Shown piece after piece: positions 17,416 through 26,284 of a DNA stretch of 64,000 nt (position 1 is its first letter; every line of letters starts with the position of its first letter). Under the pieces are notes generated by a model, which was given only the letters and a program-made list of their open reading frames with translations, was not told the origin of the DNA and did not search any database. Source of the DNA: Devosia sp. (lineage in GTDB: Bacteria > Pseudomonadota > Alphaproteobacteria > Rhizobiales > Devosiaceae); the NCBI GenBank assembly GCA_017794705.1, contig CP051235.1:1613010-1677009 (forward strand). Direction: 5' to 3'. Position numbers and translations under genes: made by a program.

Positions 17416-17461
17416 GTTCACCCCCAAGGGAACCCAAGGCATTCAGTGCCAATGAGTTATA

Positions 17462-18403
17462 TCACTGGCCAGCCTGCCAAAGCGAGACCAAACCGTCAAG
17501 CGACGCCAGCGCCGCGCGATCCAGTCCAACCGCTGAACGGGCCTCGGCGCCAATGAGTTCCATCCAGCGCTCGATGTCGGATTGCGGCGGCGGCCAATAG
17601 GTGTGCACGGGCAGATCTTCGGTCCCCGTTTCACTGGCGATCCAGGTCTCGGCTTCCAGTTCGCCGCCGAATTCATCGATGAGCCCGAGGTCCAGTGCGT
17701 CGCGGCCGTTGACGATGCGGCCATCGGCGATCGTGAGTATGGTTTCATCGTCCAGACCGCGCCGCTCGGTCACGATTTCGAGGAACCATACGAAGCTGTC
17801 GTCCACCAACCGCTGGAAACTGGCGCGCGCCTCGCCTTCTAGCGGCTCGTCGCTGTCCGGCTCGGCCTTGAGTTCGCCGGAGGCCACCTTGTCGATGTCG
17901 ACACCGATGATCTCCATCAGGCCGGATGCATTGAAATGCTGGTAGAGCACGCCGACCGAGCCGACCAGCGACAGGCGCCGGGCAAAGATGCGGTCCGAGG
18001 CAATGGCCGTCATGTAGGCCGCCGAGGCCCCCAGTTCGTTGATCACCGCAACGACCGGCTTTTCTGAATTGAGGCGCATCAGGGCTTCATAGAGTTCTTC
18101 GCCGCCCGCTGTGCTGCCGCCGGGCGAATTGATGCGCACGATCACCGCCTTGACCCTGTCGTTCTCGGCCATGCGTTCGATGGCGGCGAGCCGGGCGGGG
18201 TTGGTGGTCACCACGCCATCAAGAACCAGACGGCCGACATGATCCTGTTCAGCCGCGCCTGACTGGTCGCCGGCGATGCGCAGGGTCAGGGTGACCAGCA
18301 CCAGCGCCACCGCGATGAATGCCAGTGCCCGCCAGCGCGACCGCGACCGGCTGAGCGCACGGGCGATCGGTTTTTCGTCGGGATGTGAAGTAGTGTCCGT
18401 CAA
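17462..18403 (-). CDS. sppA: Signal peptide peptidase SppA, single-domain form
   Basis: SppA degrades cleaved signal peptides at the inner membrane. The 313-residue protein has one N-terminal membrane helix (about residues 26-42) and a single protease domain facing the periplasm. Ser127 in ELGASAAY is the nucleophile and Lys179 in SGELKAE the general base; the spacing of 52 equals that of Bacillus SppA. INSPGGSTAGG forms the oxyanion region. It is 46 bases upstream of the ihfB start on the same strand and probably in one unit with it. Confidence 0.92.
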   Translation of the reverse strand: MTDTTSHPDEKPIARALSRSRSRWRALAFIAVALVLVTLTLRIAGDQSGAAEQDHVGRLVLDGVVTTNPARLAAIERMAENDRVKAVIVRINSPGGSTAGGEELYEALMRLNSEKPVVAVINELGASAAYMTAIASDRIFARRLSLVGSVGVLYQHFNASGLMEIIGVDIDKVASGELKAEPDSDEPLEGEARASFQRLVDDSFVWFLEIVTERRGLDDETILTIADGRIVNGRDALDLGLIDEFGGELEAETWIASETGTEDLPVHTYWPPPQSDIERWMELIGAEARSAVGLDRAALASLDGLVSLWQAGQ

Positions 18404-18472
18404 TTTGAGCCGCCGCCGTTCAATCTGCCCAAAGGCTTAGAACCTCAATCGAGTGAAAACAAGGCGCGCCGC

Positions 18473-18970
18473 TCAGTCCAGTTGCCGCACCATGAAGCGG
18501 GCATCCGGCTCGTAGCTTTGAAGCTTGGCTGCGAGTTCGGGCCGGTTGGTGACGATAAACCATTGGCTTTCCCAGAAGCGCTGGCTTTCGTTGACGGCCA
18601 CAAGGCTCATGGAGGCAAATCCGCGCGTCCGGGCCCATGATGACATCTGGCTGACGATCTGTTTCGCCGCGCCGGTGCCGCGCGCCTGGGGCAAAAGGGC
18701 AAGGTCGTGAATGTACAGGCTGTCAGCGCCCGCTGCGATCTCGCCCAGCAAGCTGTTGAGACGCGGCACCTTTCCGAACTCAACGGGATGGGAAAACAGG
18801 TAACCCGACGCATCACCGTCGACCCGAAGCAGCTGGCAGCCGTCGGGAAACAGCGAGAGCCTTTCGGCAAATATGGCGTCTTCCTCGGGAAAGCCCGGAT
18901 GCACTTCAGCCGCGATACGGGAGACGTCAACCAGGTCCGCGTCCTGCATCTTCTGCCATTCGACTGTCAT
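18473..18970 (-). CDS. GNAT family N-acetyltransferase
   Basis: A 165-residue protein with the GNAT layout: an N-terminal helix-strand region, DSLYIHDLALLP strand, then the acetyl-CoA loop QARGTGAAKQIV and a C-terminal VNESQRFWESQWF segment. The substrate cannot be told from sequence. ATG 18970 has GGAGGGG seven bases upstream, which decides the start against a frame that runs 300 bases further into rpsA. It lies after the rpsA terminator, so it probably depends on read-through or its own promoter. Confidence 0.83.
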   Translation of the reverse strand: MTVEWQKMQDADLVDVSRIAAEVHPGFPEEDAIFAERLSLFPDGCQLLRVDGDASGYLFSHPVEFGKVPRLNSLLGEIAAGADSLYIHDLALLPQARGTGAAKQIVSQMSSWARTRGFASMSLVAVNESQRFWESQWFIVTNRPELAAKLQSYEPDARFMVRQLD

Positions 18971-18995
18971 CAGCCCCTCCGTCCAGGGTCCCAAC

Positions 18996-19026
18996 AAAAA
19001 GCCCGCGCCACCGAAGCAGCGCGGGC
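18996..19026 (-). terminator. Intrinsic terminator of rpsA
   Basis: On the minus strand GCCCGCGC (19026-19019) pairs with GCGCGGGC (19008-19001) across a ten-base loop, then five uridines (19000-18996). It begins about 30 bases after the rpsA stop codon and ends 26 bases before the GNAT start, so it is placed to limit read-through into that gene. Confidence 0.83.
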
Positions 19027-19055
19027 CTGATACGTCAAATCCGAAGATTGAAGAC

Positions 19056-20762
19056 CTATTCTTCTTCGTTCTTCTTGAGGGCGGCGCCCAGGATGTCGCC
19101 AAGCGAAGCACCGGAGTCCGAAGAACCGTACTGCGCGACGGCTTCCTTTTCCTCGGCGATTTCCAGCGCCTTGATCGACAGACCGATCTTGTGGGTCTTG
19201 CGGTCGAACTGCGTGACGCGGGCATCCACCTTTTCGCCGACGGCGAAACGTTCCGGACGCTGATCGCCGCGATCACGGCTAAGGTCCGAACGGCGGATGA
19301 AGGCGGTCATTTCGGTGTCGCCAACGGTGACTTCGATGCCGCCGTCATTGACCTGGGTCACCGTGCAGGTGACCACGGAGCCACGCTTCAGGCCGCCGGA
19401 ATCGCCGGCACCTTCAGCGGCAGCACCAGCTGTGGACAGCTGTTTGATGCCAAGCGAAATGCGCTCTTTTTCCATGTCGACGTCAAGCACCTGGGCCTTG
19501 ACCATGTCGCCGCGCTCATATTCCTCGAGCACGTCTTCGCCCGGACGCTGCCAGTCGAGATCGGACAGGTGGACCATGCCGTCCACATCACCGTCAAGGC
19601 CAATGAACAGGCCGAATTCGGTCTTGTTCTTGACTTCGCCTTCGACGACGGTACCGACCGGATGGGTCTCGGCAAAGTGGGCCCACGGATTGTCGATGCA
19701 CTGCTTGAGACCAAGCGAAATGCGGCGCTTTTCCGGATCCACTTCCAGCACCATCGCTTCGACTTCCTGGGAGGTCGAGACGATCTTTCCCGGATGCACG
19801 TTCTTCTTGGTCCAGGACATTTCGGAAACGTGGATCAGGCCTTCGATGCCCGGCTCCAGTTCGACGAATGCACCGTAGTCGGTGATGTTGGTGACGCGGC
19901 CGGTGAACTTGGCACCCACGGGATACTTGGCTTCGATGCCTTCCCACGGATCAGCCTGCAGCTGCTTCATGCCCAGCGAGATACGGTGGCTGTCGTGGTT
20001 GATACGCACGATCTGCACCTTGATGGTCTCGCCGATCGACAGCACGTCGGACGGGTGATTGACCCGGCGCCATGCGATGTCGGTGACGTGCAACAGACCG
20101 TCGATGCCGCCGAGATCAACGAATGCACCATAATCGGTGATGTTCTTGACCACGCCGTCGACAACCTGACCCTCGGCCAGCTGCTGGACGATTTCGGAAC
20201 GCTGTTCGGCGCGGCTTTCTTCCAGAATGGCGCGGCGGGAAACAACGATGTTGCCCCGGCGCTTGTCCATTTTCAGGATCTGGAAAGGCTGCGGCACGTT
20301 CATCAGCGGGCCGATGTCGCGGATCGGACGGATGTCGACCTGCGAACGCGGCAGGAAGGCGACAGCGCCATCCAGATCGACGGTGAAGCCGCCCTTGACC
20401 TGGTTGAAGATCTGGCCTTCGACCTTTTCATTGTTCTCGAAGAACTTCTCGAGGCGGACCCAGCTCTCTTCGCGGCGGGCCTTTTCACGGCTCAGCACCG
20501 CTTCGCCCATCGCGTTCTCGACGCGGTCCACGTAAACTTCAACTTCGGCACCCGGGGCAATCGTGCCGTCCTTGCCGGCGGCGCCGAATTCCTTCAGCGG
20601 CACGCGGCCTTCGGTCTTCAGACCGACGTCGATAATGGCGAGGTCTTTTTCAATGGCCATCACCTTGCCTTTGACAACGGTGCCTTCAAGCGGCTCGTTG
20701 TCGACAAACGAATCCAGCAACATGGATTCAAAATCGTCTTTGGTTACATCCTGCAGTGACAT
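19056..20762 (-). CDS. rpsA: 30S ribosomal protein S1
   Basis: S1 binds mRNA and feeds it to the 30S subunit during initiation. The 568-residue protein has the full six-repeat OB-fold array; the RNA-binding repeats show ITDYGAFVDLGG, ITDYGAFVELEPGIEGLIHVS and KTEFGLFIGLDGDVDGMVHLS-type cores. GGAGAG lies before ATG 20762. It follows cmk as in many proteobacteria. The tail is rich in Glu and Lys and ends in KKNEEE. The codons appear strongly biased, as expected for a ribosomal gene. Confidence 0.97.
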   Translation of the reverse strand: MSLQDVTKDDFESMLLDSFVDNEPLEGTVVKGKVMAIEKDLAIIDVGLKTEGRVPLKEFGAAGKDGTIAPGAEVEVYVDRVENAMGEAVLSREKARREESWVRLEKFFENNEKVEGQIFNQVKGGFTVDLDGAVAFLPRSQVDIRPIRDIGPLMNVPQPFQILKMDKRRGNIVVSRRAILEESRAEQRSEIVQQLAEGQVVDGVVKNITDYGAFVDLGGIDGLLHVTDIAWRRVNHPSDVLSIGETIKVQIVRINHDSHRISLGMKQLQADPWEGIEAKYPVGAKFTGRVTNITDYGAFVELEPGIEGLIHVSEMSWTKKNVHPGKIVSTSQEVEAMVLEVDPEKRRISLGLKQCIDNPWAHFAETHPVGTVVEGEVKNKTEFGLFIGLDGDVDGMVHLSDLDWQRPGEDVLEEYERGDMVKAQVLDVDMEKERISLGIKQLSTAGAAAEGAGDSGGLKRGSVVTCTVTQVNDGGIEVTVGDTEMTAFIRRSDLSRDRGDQRPERFAVGEKVDARVTQFDRKTHKIGLSIKALEIAEEKEAVAQYGSSDSGASLGDILGAALKKNEEE

Positions 20763-20996
20763 TTACTCTCCAATGGCGCCGTGACTTTAAGGGTTTGAAT
20801 GGGCCGCACCGCCAAAAACAATATCCCGGTTCTCCAACCCCAAGAGGGCGGCAGAACCCGGCGCGCCGGATATTCGGATCCGATCGATGCAACTAAGATT
20901 TGTCCGCGTGCCGTTCGGGGTCTTGTCCAGCCCTGGGGCTGAACCGGTGCCCGGCGTCATCTGCAGCGCATGGCGGCGGGCTCTGGATTTGGCGGA

Positions 20997-21635
20997 CTAG
21001 CCGCCGGACCTGCCGTCCAAGGCTGCCTCTGCAATCGCAAGGGCAGCGCGGAATGCGGCTTCTATATCCATTTCGCTTGTATCTAGCAAGTGCGCATCTT
21101 CGGCCACATAGAAGGCCCCCGCCGGGTTGTTGCGGTCCGCCTCATCGCGCGCCTCAATCTGGGCGAGCATGTCCTCAAAGCGGATCGGCCTGCCCTTTGC
21201 CTGCAGCTGTTCGGTGCGGCGGCGGGCCCGCACCTCGGGGTCGGCGGTGATGTAGAGCTTGACGTCGGCGTCCGTACAAATCCGGGTGCCGATGTCTCTT
21301 CCGTCAAGCACGGCACCGCCCGGCTGCAGGGCAAAGTCACGCTGGAATTGACGCAATGCGGCCCGCACGCCCTCGATGCGGGAGACCCTTGAGGCTGCGA
21401 TGGCCACCTCGGGCGCATCCAGCTTCTCCGGATCAAGGTCCGACTTGTCCAGCGCTTCTGCCGCTGCAATAGCCCGTTCCGGCAGGTCCTCATCGTCAAG
21501 CCTGTCGATCATCTTCAGTCCTACAGCGCGGTAGAGCAGGCCGGTATCGAGATGGGGCAATCCGAAGTGCCGGGCCAGGCGGGCGGCGATGGTGCCCTTT
21601 CCGGAGGCGGCGGGACCGTCGATGGCAATGATCAT
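20997..21635 (-). CDS. cmk: Cytidylate kinase
   Basis: Cmk phosphorylates CMP and dCMP. The 212-residue protein has the P-loop GPAASGKG at residues 7-14, HLDTGLLYRAV, and GRDIGTRI with ITADPEVRARRR, all typical. I chose ATG 21635 (MIIAIDGP) over an upstream in-frame ATG at 21674, since this matches the family N terminus and GGAG lies upstream. In related genomes aroA usually precedes cmk; here the next gene upstream is divergent and there is no room for aroA. Confidence 0.94.
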   Translation of the reverse strand: MIIAIDGPAASGKGTIAARLARHFGLPHLDTGLLYRAVGLKMIDRLDDEDLPERAIAAAEALDKSDLDPEKLDAPEVAIAASRVSRIEGVRAALRQFQRDFALQPGGAVLDGRDIGTRICTDADVKLYITADPEVRARRRTEQLQAKGRPIRFEDMLAQIEARDEADRNNPAGAFYVAEDAHLLDTSEMDIEAAFRAALAIAEAALDGRSGG

Positions 21636-21734
21636 GTGCGGCCGCTCCGGACACTCACTGGGCTCAGGTTTCACCTAGCGGCCCGACCGGGCAAGGGTCA
21701 ATCCACACGCGTGTGCCACGGTCGAAATTTGCGT

Positions 21735-21762
21735 TTGACAGGCGCACTTGCTTTGATTAACC
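21735..21762 (+). promoter_or_regulatory. Possible sigma-70-type promoter before the TIGR02300 gene
   Basis: A consensus -35 box TTGACA (21735-21740) is followed after 16 bases by TTAACC (21757-21762). The -10 match is weak, so this rests mainly on the perfect -35 box and its position in the divergent cmk/TIGR02300 intergenic region, about 100 bases before the GTG start. Confidence 0.35.
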
Positions 21763-21859
21763 GGACAGGCGCGCCGGAGCCGCCGGAAACAATGGCTCGA
21801 GCCCGGCGTTGCCCCGAACCGACGGCCATTCAATCAAGCGATATCAAGAGGTAGCACCG

Positions 21860-22294
21860 GTGTCCAAAGCTGAACGTGGAACCAAGCGGCAGTGCCTGAA
21901 ATGCGGGACCAAATATTATGATCTGAACAAGGATCCCATTGTCTGCCCGAATTGTGGCGCGCCTTTTGTCGCTGCCATGACAGCTGCGGAAAAAGTCCGG
22001 TCCAAGGAAAAGCCGGAAGTCCGGGACGACGATGACGACGTGGACGAGGTTGAAGTCGACGAGGCCGCCGAAGCAGTCGGTGCCGAAGTGGTTTCGCTTG
22101 AAGACGCCGAAGCCTCGGTCAACGACAGTGACGATGATGACGAGGATGAGGACGGCGACGACGTCATTCCCGATCTTGACGATGACGAAGACGTCGACGA
22201 TATCGGCGGCGAAGTCGACAATTCCTTCATCGAGGACGATGACGAGGATGAGGACGACATCGAGTTCGATGTTTCCCGCGACGACGACGACTGA
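21860..22294 (+). CDS. TIGR02300 family zinc-ribbon protein with acidic tail
   Basis: A 144-residue protein of a family found across alphaproteobacteria and without an assigned function. The N terminus is basic and carries a zinc ribbon (QCLKCG and CPNCG, about 15 residues apart). From about residue 55 onward it is dominated by Asp and Glu, giving a long disordered polyanion (runs such as DSDDDDEDEDGDD). GTG 21860 is chosen because AAGAGG lies eight bases upstream; an ATG 51 bases earlier is in frame. A DNA- or RNA-related role is only a guess from the ribbon and the charge pattern. Confidence 0.82.
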   Translation: MSKAERGTKRQCLKCGTKYYDLNKDPIVCPNCGAPFVAAMTAAEKVRSKEKPEVRDDDDDVDEVEVDEAAEAVGAEVVSLEDAEASVNDSDDDDEDEDGDDVIPDLDDDEDVDDIGGEVDNSFIEDDDEDEDDIEFDVSRDDDD

Positions 22295-22339
22295 TTTCTG
22301 CCTGTTTCGGGCGGGCTCAAAAATCCCGCCCAAAACTAC

Positions 22340-22368
22340 TTGCGCCAATCTTTCGAGTTGAATAGGTT
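22340..22368 (+). promoter_or_regulatory. Possible promoter for tRNA-Ala
   Basis: TTGCGC (22340-22345), 17 bases, then TAGGTT (22363-22368), followed by a GC-rich discriminator, lies about 45 bases before the tRNA. Spacing and position suit a stable-RNA promoter, but both boxes are imperfect. Confidence 0.4.
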
Positions 22369-22412
22369 GCGCGCCGTTCGCTAGGGGGATAAGACCCGGC
22401 GATCCCAATGAT

Positions 22413-22488
22413 GGGGCCATAGCTCAGCTGGGAGAGCGTCTGCATGGCATGCAGAAGGTCAGCGGTTCGATCCCGCTTGGCTCCACCA
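22413..22488 (+). tRNA. tRNA-Ala (anticodon GGC)
   Basis: The cloverleaf is complete: acceptor GGGGCCA pairs with TGGCTCC, D arm GCTC/GAGC, anticodon stem TCTGC/GCAGA with loop ATGGCAT giving anticodon GGC, T arm with GGTTCGATCC, discriminator A and an encoded CCA (22486-22488). It reads GCC and GCU alanine codons. Confidence 0.95.
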
Positions 22489-22586
22489 AATTTCCTTCCG
22501 ACGCCACGGAATTTAGCGGCCGCAATTATTGTCGCCACTTACGTTCGCGATATCATTGCCGCACCCATACAGGTGACGGAAAGCGC

Positions 22587-23036
22587 ATGAGCGATCGTTC
22601 CCGAAAAGGCCCGCTCGACACCAGCGGCATCGACCGGATCATCGGCTACAGGCTGCGCCGGGCGCAGGCCTATGTGTTCCAGGAGTTCAAGACGCATTTC
22701 GACCCGCTGGGCTTGACCCCTGCGGATTATTCGACGCTGGTCCTGATCGGCGACAATCCGGGACGCCGGCCGTCCGAACTTGCCGAGGCACTGGGCATTC
22801 AACGTGCCAATTTCGTGCCCCTGGTGGCCGGACTTGAGGCGCGCGAATGGCTGGAGCGGCGCAAGTCGACATCCGACGGACGCTCCTTCAGCCTGCATCT
22901 GACGGAACTTGGTCAGCAGGTTCGCCAACGCGCCGATCAGGTTCAGGCGCGGTTCGAGCAGAAATGCATCGCCGAGTTGGGCGGTGAAGTGGGGCGCGAC
23001 GAACTGCTGAACCTTTTGGGCCGTTTCAGGGGTTAG
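22587..23036 (+). CDS. MarR family transcriptional regulator
   Basis: A 149-residue protein with a MarR winged-helix fold: an N-terminal dimerisation helix (RIIGYRLRRAQAYVFQEF), a helix-turn-helix at about residues 62-85 (RRPSELAEALGIQRANFVPLVAGLEAREWL is one continuous region) and a wing (KSTSDGRSFSLHLTELG). Ligand and targets are unknown; no efflux or catabolic gene is adjacent. ATG 22587 has GACGGAAAG upstream. It is convergent with the next gene and their ends overlap by four bases. Confidence 0.85.
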   Translation: MSDRSRKGPLDTSGIDRIIGYRLRRAQAYVFQEFKTHFDPLGLTPADYSTLVLIGDNPGRRPSELAEALGIQRANFVPLVAGLEAREWLERRKSTSDGRSFSLHLTELGQQVRQRADQVQARFEQKCIAELGGEVGRDELLNLLGRFRG

Positions 23037-24106
23037 GGTTCGACATAGCGATTAAGCTGCCGGCTGTGCAGCCGGCCACTTTGCCAATAGACAGCAACCG
23101 CCTCTTTTTCCACCCGCTCCAGCACCAACAAGCCGGCCGCTGCTTCGGGCAATTCGATGTTTGCAAGATGCATGGGTCTGTCGCTGCCCGGTGTGATCCA
23201 CTGCCAGGCTTCGGTTTGCCCCACATATCCCGGACGCAGCCCGTCACCTGCATCGGCTTCGTCGAACCCGAATGTCTGGACCTCCGCCGCATTCCGGCAA
23301 AGCGCCAGCCCGCGCGTCCCGTCGGACACACGCACCACCTGGGCGACCACGTCCGAAACCGAGTTGCCGTCGATATCGATCGTCAACCGGCGGGGCAGCC
23401 ACTGGGCATTGAGTTCGTACCCGGTGAAATCCAACCCGCAACCGGTAAACAAGCCCCGGTCGAGCACGTTGAATTCAAGGCTCGCCGCGTCCGCCTCGGC
23501 CATCTGCTCGGCTTCGGATTTGGGCCAGGACAGGCAGGCGGAGAACTTCAGATAATTCATTGTCGCCTGTTCGCCCGCCACAAGGTTGGACAGCCCCATA
23601 TCCTCGACGCGCAGCCAGCCAATTCCGTCATCCGGCCCCGGTTCGATCAGCCGCGGCTCGCCCGGATCAGTCGATGCTTTGTAGCCGCCCGTACCGGCAA
23701 GACCCGGCGAGATGACGAAGCCGCGCAGGTGCTGGGGCGCGTTGACGTCCCCCTCATTGGGCCCGGTGTTGGCGGCGTTGCGGAAGTGCCAACCGAGAAT
23801 GTCACGCGGATTGGGCGCGCCGCCATGTGGTGGGGTCAAGGAGGTGAGATCACTGACCGTGCCGTCCGTCGCATGATCAAACAGGCGGATCGACCAACCG
23901 GCGGGATCGCGGACCAGCTCGAAAGTCCAGCCGTTGTCCAGTTCGAAGCCAAAACCGGCGTTGCCTGCCACCTCGATGCTGGTGTCGCCTTCCGGTGTGG
24001 TGACGGGGACCGCATGCATTGCGGTTGTGGGGCTGCAGGTTTGCGCCACTGCGGACCCGCACCACAGGACGGTCAAAAGCGCGAAAAACCAGATCCGCAA
24101 GCACAT
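23033..24106 (-). CDS. Secreted protein of unknown function
   Basis: I do not recognise this 357-residue protein. It has a clear signal peptide (residues 1-21, cleavage after GSAVAQ), so it is exported to the periplasm. The mature part is neutral to acidic, rich in Gly, Asp and Trp, with several cysteines that could form disulfides (CSP near 23, SACLSW, FTGCGLD, LALCRN). Beta-type segments such as WLPRRLTIDIDGNSVSD suggest a beta-rich fold. It begins one base after the end of the next upstream gene, also secreted and also unknown, so the pair is probably cotranscribed. Confidence 0.7.
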   Translation of the reverse strand: MCLRIWFFALLTVLWCGSAVAQTCSPTTAMHAVPVTTPEGDTSIEVAGNAGFGFELDNGWTFELVRDPAGWSIRLFDHATDGTVSDLTSLTPPHGGAPNPRDILGWHFRNAANTGPNEGDVNAPQHLRGFVISPGLAGTGGYKASTDPGEPRLIEPGPDDGIGWLRVEDMGLSNLVAGEQATMNYLKFSACLSWPKSEAEQMAEADAASLEFNVLDRGLFTGCGLDFTGYELNAQWLPRRLTIDIDGNSVSDVVAQVVRVSDGTRGLALCRNAAEVQTFGFDEADAGDGLRPGYVGQTEAWQWITPGSDRPMHLANIELPEAAAGLLVLERVEKEAVAVYWQSGRLHSRQLNRYVEP

Positions 24107-24107
24107 T

Positions 24108-24761
24108 CTAGGGGTCCAACAGCCACAATTCGGTGATTTCGACCGTCTGCCGGATCATGGTCCGCGCCTCTTCCGCTTCGGCACTTGCAGCATCCCCGCT
24201 GTCTAGAAGCGCCGAGAACCCGGCGATGAATTCCCCCACGCGCGCTTCAAACTCGGGCCAGCTCTGCCCGCCCTCGGGCATCACGCCATCCGCCTGCAGT
24301 GCGGCGATTTTTGCTTCGATGGCGGCGACCGCTGCGGACAGTTCCCCGGTCCCGGATGTTTCCACAAACACATCAGGCGGGTTTTGCATTTGCGCCATCT
24401 GCGCGTAGGCAACGAGGAAAGGCGGCAGCATTTCACTTTCAAATCCGCGGGCTGATCCTTCAATCCAGGCATTGAGCAGTTCGTCATCACATGTGGTTTC
24501 CGCCCCTAGCCGATCGGCTTCGGCCGTCATCAGCTGCATCTGGTCGGCAGACCGGGCGGCCATGTCCTGCGCCACCATGCCACTCAGCGCCGCGGATTCC
24601 CACGGTTTGAGCAATTCGCATTCGAGCCCGCGTTCAGCAAACATCTGAACCATGGCGTTCGAGCGCACGGCACCGGACAGTTGGTCCTGGGCCGCTGCAG
24701 GCAAAAGTAAAAGTAGGGGCACGGTGACGGCACCGGCCACCCAGATTGATTTGGATTTCAC
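24108..24761 (-). CDS. Secreted alpha-helical protein of unknown function
   Basis: I do not recognise this 217-residue protein. GTG 24761 is preceded by GGGAGGAC, a strong ribosome binding site that decides the start. A signal peptide occupies residues about 1-24 (SIWVAGAVTVPLLLLLPAAA). The mature part is acidic, predicted helical and rich in Ala, Glu and Met, with two cysteines (ECEL and TCDD) that may pair. It precedes the unknown secreted gene at 23033-24106 with one base between them, and is divergent from an MscS channel gene 122 bases away. Confidence 0.7.
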   Translation of the reverse strand: MKSKSIWVAGAVTVPLLLLLPAAAQDQLSGAVRSNAMVQMFAERGLECELLKPWESAALSGMVAQDMAARSADQMQLMTAEADRLGAETTCDDELLNAWIEGSARGFESEMLPPFLVAYAQMAQMQNPPDVFVETSGTGELSAAVAAIEAKIAALQADGVMPEGGQSWPEFEARVGEFIAGFSALLDSGDAASAEAEEARTMIRQTVEITELWLLDP

Positions 24762-24883
24762 TGCGTCCTCCCTGGTGCCATGCGGCACAGGACCACTGTT
24801 GGCAATTGTGCAGCGCTTGTCCAGTGCCGCCCGTCGCGTGCTAGGGTGGTGGGACCAGGGAAAGGGCAAGGGAGACGCGACAG

Positions 24884-26272
24884 GTGGACGGCGGCTTGAT
24901 CATGGTCAGCTGGATGGATTTCTGGTCTGAGCTGCAGACCGCATTCACCTTTGTGCAGATCCGCTTCGTCTCGGCACTGTTTCACCCCTGGGGCCTGATC
25001 CAGATCCTCATTCTTCTGGCGCTCTATGGTGGTGCGGTCTGGGCTGACCGGCTGGTGGCGCCGCGCCTTGAGGAACGGATCAGGGCGCTCGACACGACCC
25101 GGCGGCGGCTGAAACTGCTGGCGCTGCTGCTGAGGCGGTTGCGCCGGATTTTCTTCGTTATCGCGACCTGGGTCACCTTGTGGATCATGCAGGCGGTCAC
25201 ATGGCCCAGCCGCTCCTATCTCATCGGCGTGGCCGCCAGCCTTGCCACCGTGTGGCTGGTGGTGTCGGTCGCCGGACGGCTGGTGGCCAATCCGCTGATC
25301 TCGCGCACCCTGGTGATCGCGGCCTGGTCGGTGGCCATCGTCCAGATTCTGGGGATGACCGAGATCGCGCTGACCGTGCTCGATTCGGCGGCGATTTCGT
25401 TCGGCGAGTTCCGCCTTTCAATGCTGACGCTGGTCAAATCGGCGGGCCTGATTGCCGCCCTTCTGGTGGCGGCCTCGTTCCTCGCCCGCTTCACCGAGCA
25501 GCGGGTTGGCGCCATGACGGACCTGTCGCCGTCGATGCGGGTTTTGACCGGCAAGGCGGTGCGCATCGGCCTGTTCGCCATCGCTGCCGTGATCGGTTTG
25601 CAGTCGATCGGGCTCGACTTGACGACCCTGACGGTGTTTTCCGGCGCCATCGGTCTCGGGCTTGGCTTCGGGCTGCAAAAGGTGGTGTCCAACTTCATAT
25701 CGGGCATCATCCTGTTGCTCGACAAGTCGGTGAAACCCGGTGACGTGATTGAGGTGGGCGACACATTCGGCGCCATCAATAACCTCGGCGGGCGCTATGT
25801 CTCCGTGGTCACGCGGGATGGCCGGGAGTATCTGATCCCGAATGAAGACCTGATCACCAACCAGGTCATCAACTGGTCGCATTCAGACACGCGGGTCCGG
25901 CTGGAGGTAGAGTTTGGGGTCTCCTACGAGGCCGATCCGCTGACGGTGCGCAAACTGGCCATCGAGGCGGCGGCCCAGCCCAAGCGTGTGCTTGCCGTGC
26001 CCAATCCGGTCTGCCACCTTGTTGAATACGGGGAATCCTCGGTCAATTACGTGCTGCGCTTCTGGATTTCCGATCCCAGCGTGGGCGTGGTCAACATCCG
26101 CTCCGAGGTGTTGATCTCCCTCTGGTACGCGCTCAAGGAGGCCGGCATTTCCATTCCCTATCCGCGCCGCGATCTGGAGTTTACCCAGCCTGTGCGGGTG
26201 CAAATGGAGCCGGCTGAAAAGCCGGCGACCAAACCCCGCACCCGCCGCACCACCCGCAAGAAGCCGGGCTAG
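24884..26272 (+). CDS. Mechanosensitive ion channel, MscS family
   Basis: A 462-residue inner-membrane protein. About five hydrophobic helices precede the MscS pore helix (SGAIGLGLGFGLQKVVSNFISG, residues about 255-276, one glycine/alanine-rich segment), then the beta domain (VKPGDVIEVGDTFGAINNLG, IPNEDLITNQVINWS) and the alpha/beta domain. It should release solutes on hypo-osmotic shock. The C-terminal tail is basic and Pro/Thr-rich (TRRTTRKKPG). GTG 24884 has GGGAGA upstream; an ATG at residue 7 is possible. DUF1697 follows 12 bases later. Confidence 0.88.
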   Translation: MDGGLIMVSWMDFWSELQTAFTFVQIRFVSALFHPWGLIQILILLALYGGAVWADRLVAPRLEERIRALDTTRRRLKLLALLLRRLRRIFFVIATWVTLWIMQAVTWPSRSYLIGVAASLATVWLVVSVAGRLVANPLISRTLVIAAWSVAIVQILGMTEIALTVLDSAAISFGEFRLSMLTLVKSAGLIAALLVAASFLARFTEQRVGAMTDLSPSMRVLTGKAVRIGLFAIAAVIGLQSIGLDLTTLTVFSGAIGLGLGFGLQKVVSNFISGIILLLDKSVKPGDVIEVGDTFGAINNLGGRYVSVVTRDGREYLIPNEDLITNQVINWSHSDTRVRLEVEFGVSYEADPLTVRKLAIEAAAQPKRVLAVPNPVCHLVEYGESSVNYVLRFWISDPSVGVVNIRSEVLISLWYALKEAGISIPYPRRDLEFTQPVRVQMEPAEKPATKPRTRRTTRKKPG

Positions 26273-26284
26273 GAGGCCCTCTTT

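Noticed and set aside
18873-20759. A 628-codon open frame on the plus strand opposite rpsA
   Set aside because: It mirrors rpsA almost exactly and has no family features; S1 motifs on the minus strand are unambiguous.
22309-22331. GGGCGGG/CCCGCCC hairpin after the TIGR02300 gene as a terminator
   Set aside because: The stem is good but no uridine run follows on the plus strand, so I could not support intrinsic termination.
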